Below are positions 63,682 to 64,000 of a stretch of DNA of 64,000 nucleotides, one piece after another. Origin of the DNA: Cherax quadricarinatus (taxonomy: Eukaryota; Arthropoda; Malacostraca; Decapoda; Parastacidae); assembly GCF_038502225.1 (NCBI RefSeq), contig NC_091292.1, positions 53,436,278 to 53,500,277 of the forward strand. The letters are read 5' to 3'. Both the position numbers and the translations under genes were made by a program. The notes under the pieces are model-generated. The model made no database searches, had not been told where the DNA came from, and worked only from the letters and a program-made list of their open reading frames with translations. Each line of letters starts with the position of its first letter. Within the stretch, counting starts at the first letter, position 1.

Positions 63682-63861
63682 GTTGGACCTGATTAGCTTG
63701 TGCTACCAGGACGGTTGCCGTGTTCCTCCCTTAAGTCAAGGTGACCTGACCTGACTAGGTTGGGTGCATTGGCTTAAGCCGGTAGGAGACTTGGACCTGC
63801 CTTGCATGGGCCAGTAGGCCTGCTGCAGTGTTCCTTCGTTCTTATGTTCTTATGTTCTTAT

Positions 63862-64000
63862 ATTATCACAGCCTTTTTAGTGATTGCACTTGCAAAATAA
63901 GTCACCATGGGCCCCAAGAAAGCTTCTAGTGCCAACCCTACAGCAAAAAGGGAGAGAATTGCTATGGATATGAAGAAAGAGATCATTGCTAAGTATGAAA
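63862..64000 (+). mobile_element. Tigger continuation at window edge
   Basis: attatcacagcctttttagt...gcaaaataagtcacc corresponds to the last 45 bases of the Tigger 5' untranslated region, then the transposase start at 63907. It directly follows the CR1 tail and probably belongs with the 5' end at 58003-58162. Cut by the window end. Confidence 0.75.
63907..64000 (+). CDS. Tigger transposase, N-terminal part (cut by window end)
   Basis: ATG at 63907 begins MGPKKASSANPTAKRERIAM and goes on with KKEIIAKYE, matching the first 30 residues of the intact transposase at 60760 with several changes. Its state beyond the window is not visible. Confidence 0.75.
   Translation, partial: MGPKKASSANPTAKRERIAMDMKKEIIAKYE

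Larger units (their letters stand above)
58163..63861 (+). mobile_element. CR1-like LINE, second subfamily, split by a Tigger
   Basis: The parts are 58163-60490 and 62824-63861. It has the end of ORF1, ORF2 with endonuclease and RT, a 3' untranslated region (about 63684-63835) and a tail of three TTCTTATG units (63837-63861). A complete Tigger is inserted in the RT coding region at 60491-62823. Sequence differs throughout from the CR1 copies at 22908 and 48513 while keeping the same organisation. Confidence 0.88.

Overview
This is a stretch of eukaryotic, animal-type intergenic DNA made almost wholly of transposable elements, their relics and long simple repeats. I find no host protein-coding gene, no rRNA and no functional tRNA gene. 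The mixture points to an arthropod, most likely a decapod crustacean: RTE-like LINEs ending in a 'ggccaccctgcc...ggtgggaatcggcc' tail, CR1-like LINEs with a TTCTTATG tail, many Tigger and piggyBac copies, a tRNA-derived SINE with an (ATT)n tail, and very long GT, GA and GGA tracts. The species is inference; no single-copy marker is present.

Layout. 1-2.1 kb: 3' end of a jerky-like Tigger, two small MITEs and a short repeat with a TATA-like box and a conserved hairpin. 2.1-5.7 kb: a near full-length, frameshifted RTE-like LINE. 5.7-8.6 kb: an L2/CR1-superfamily LINE on the minus strand holding a second RTE fragment. 8.9-16.0 kb: a complete Ty3/Gypsy LTR retrotransposon with about 925 bp LTRs. 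Its pol order is protease-integrase-RT-RNase H, the unusual Gmr1-like order. 16-21.5 kb: a Tigger deletion derivative, LINE scraps, piggyBac ends, and a 5'-truncated RTE LINE with a perfect 13 bp target duplication and a nearly intact RT. 21.9-22.7 kb: a 32 bp minisatellite of about 24 units. 22.9-27.0 kb: a near full-length CR1-like LINE on the minus strand, with an intact ORF1 carrying an SGNH/GDSL hydrolase domain and a broken ORF2. 28.06-28.44 kb: a large palindrome. 28.5-31.1 kb: a piggyBac element whose gene has been largely replaced by purine-rich simple repeats. 32.3-33.1 kb: a giant GT/GA microsatellite.

34.0-39.9 kb is a four-level nest: an RTE-derived non-autonomous element contains a Tigger, which contains a piggyBac with a largely intact transposase, which contains an RTE 3' fragment. 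40-46 kb: LINE scraps, two further Tigger deletion derivatives, a repeated segment and a cluster of TGACGTCA palindromes. 47-51 kb: an L2-like LINE split by a CR1 copy. 51.1-56.4 kb: another L2-like LINE split by a 435 bp chimeric element with 12 bp target duplications and by an RTE LINE that itself holds a MITE. 57-64 kb: a tRNA-derived SINE, then a CR1 copy split by an apparently intact 596-codon Tigger transposon; the CR1 copy itself seems to lie inside yet another Tigger.

The biology is that of competing mobile elements. RTE and CR1/L2 LINEs spread by target-primed reverse transcription and are mostly 5'-truncated. Tigger elements insert at TA and piggyBac at TTAA. Many Tigger copies are internally deleted forms that keep their ends and would depend on a transposase supplied elsewhere, for which the copy at 60.5-62.8 kb is the best local candidate.
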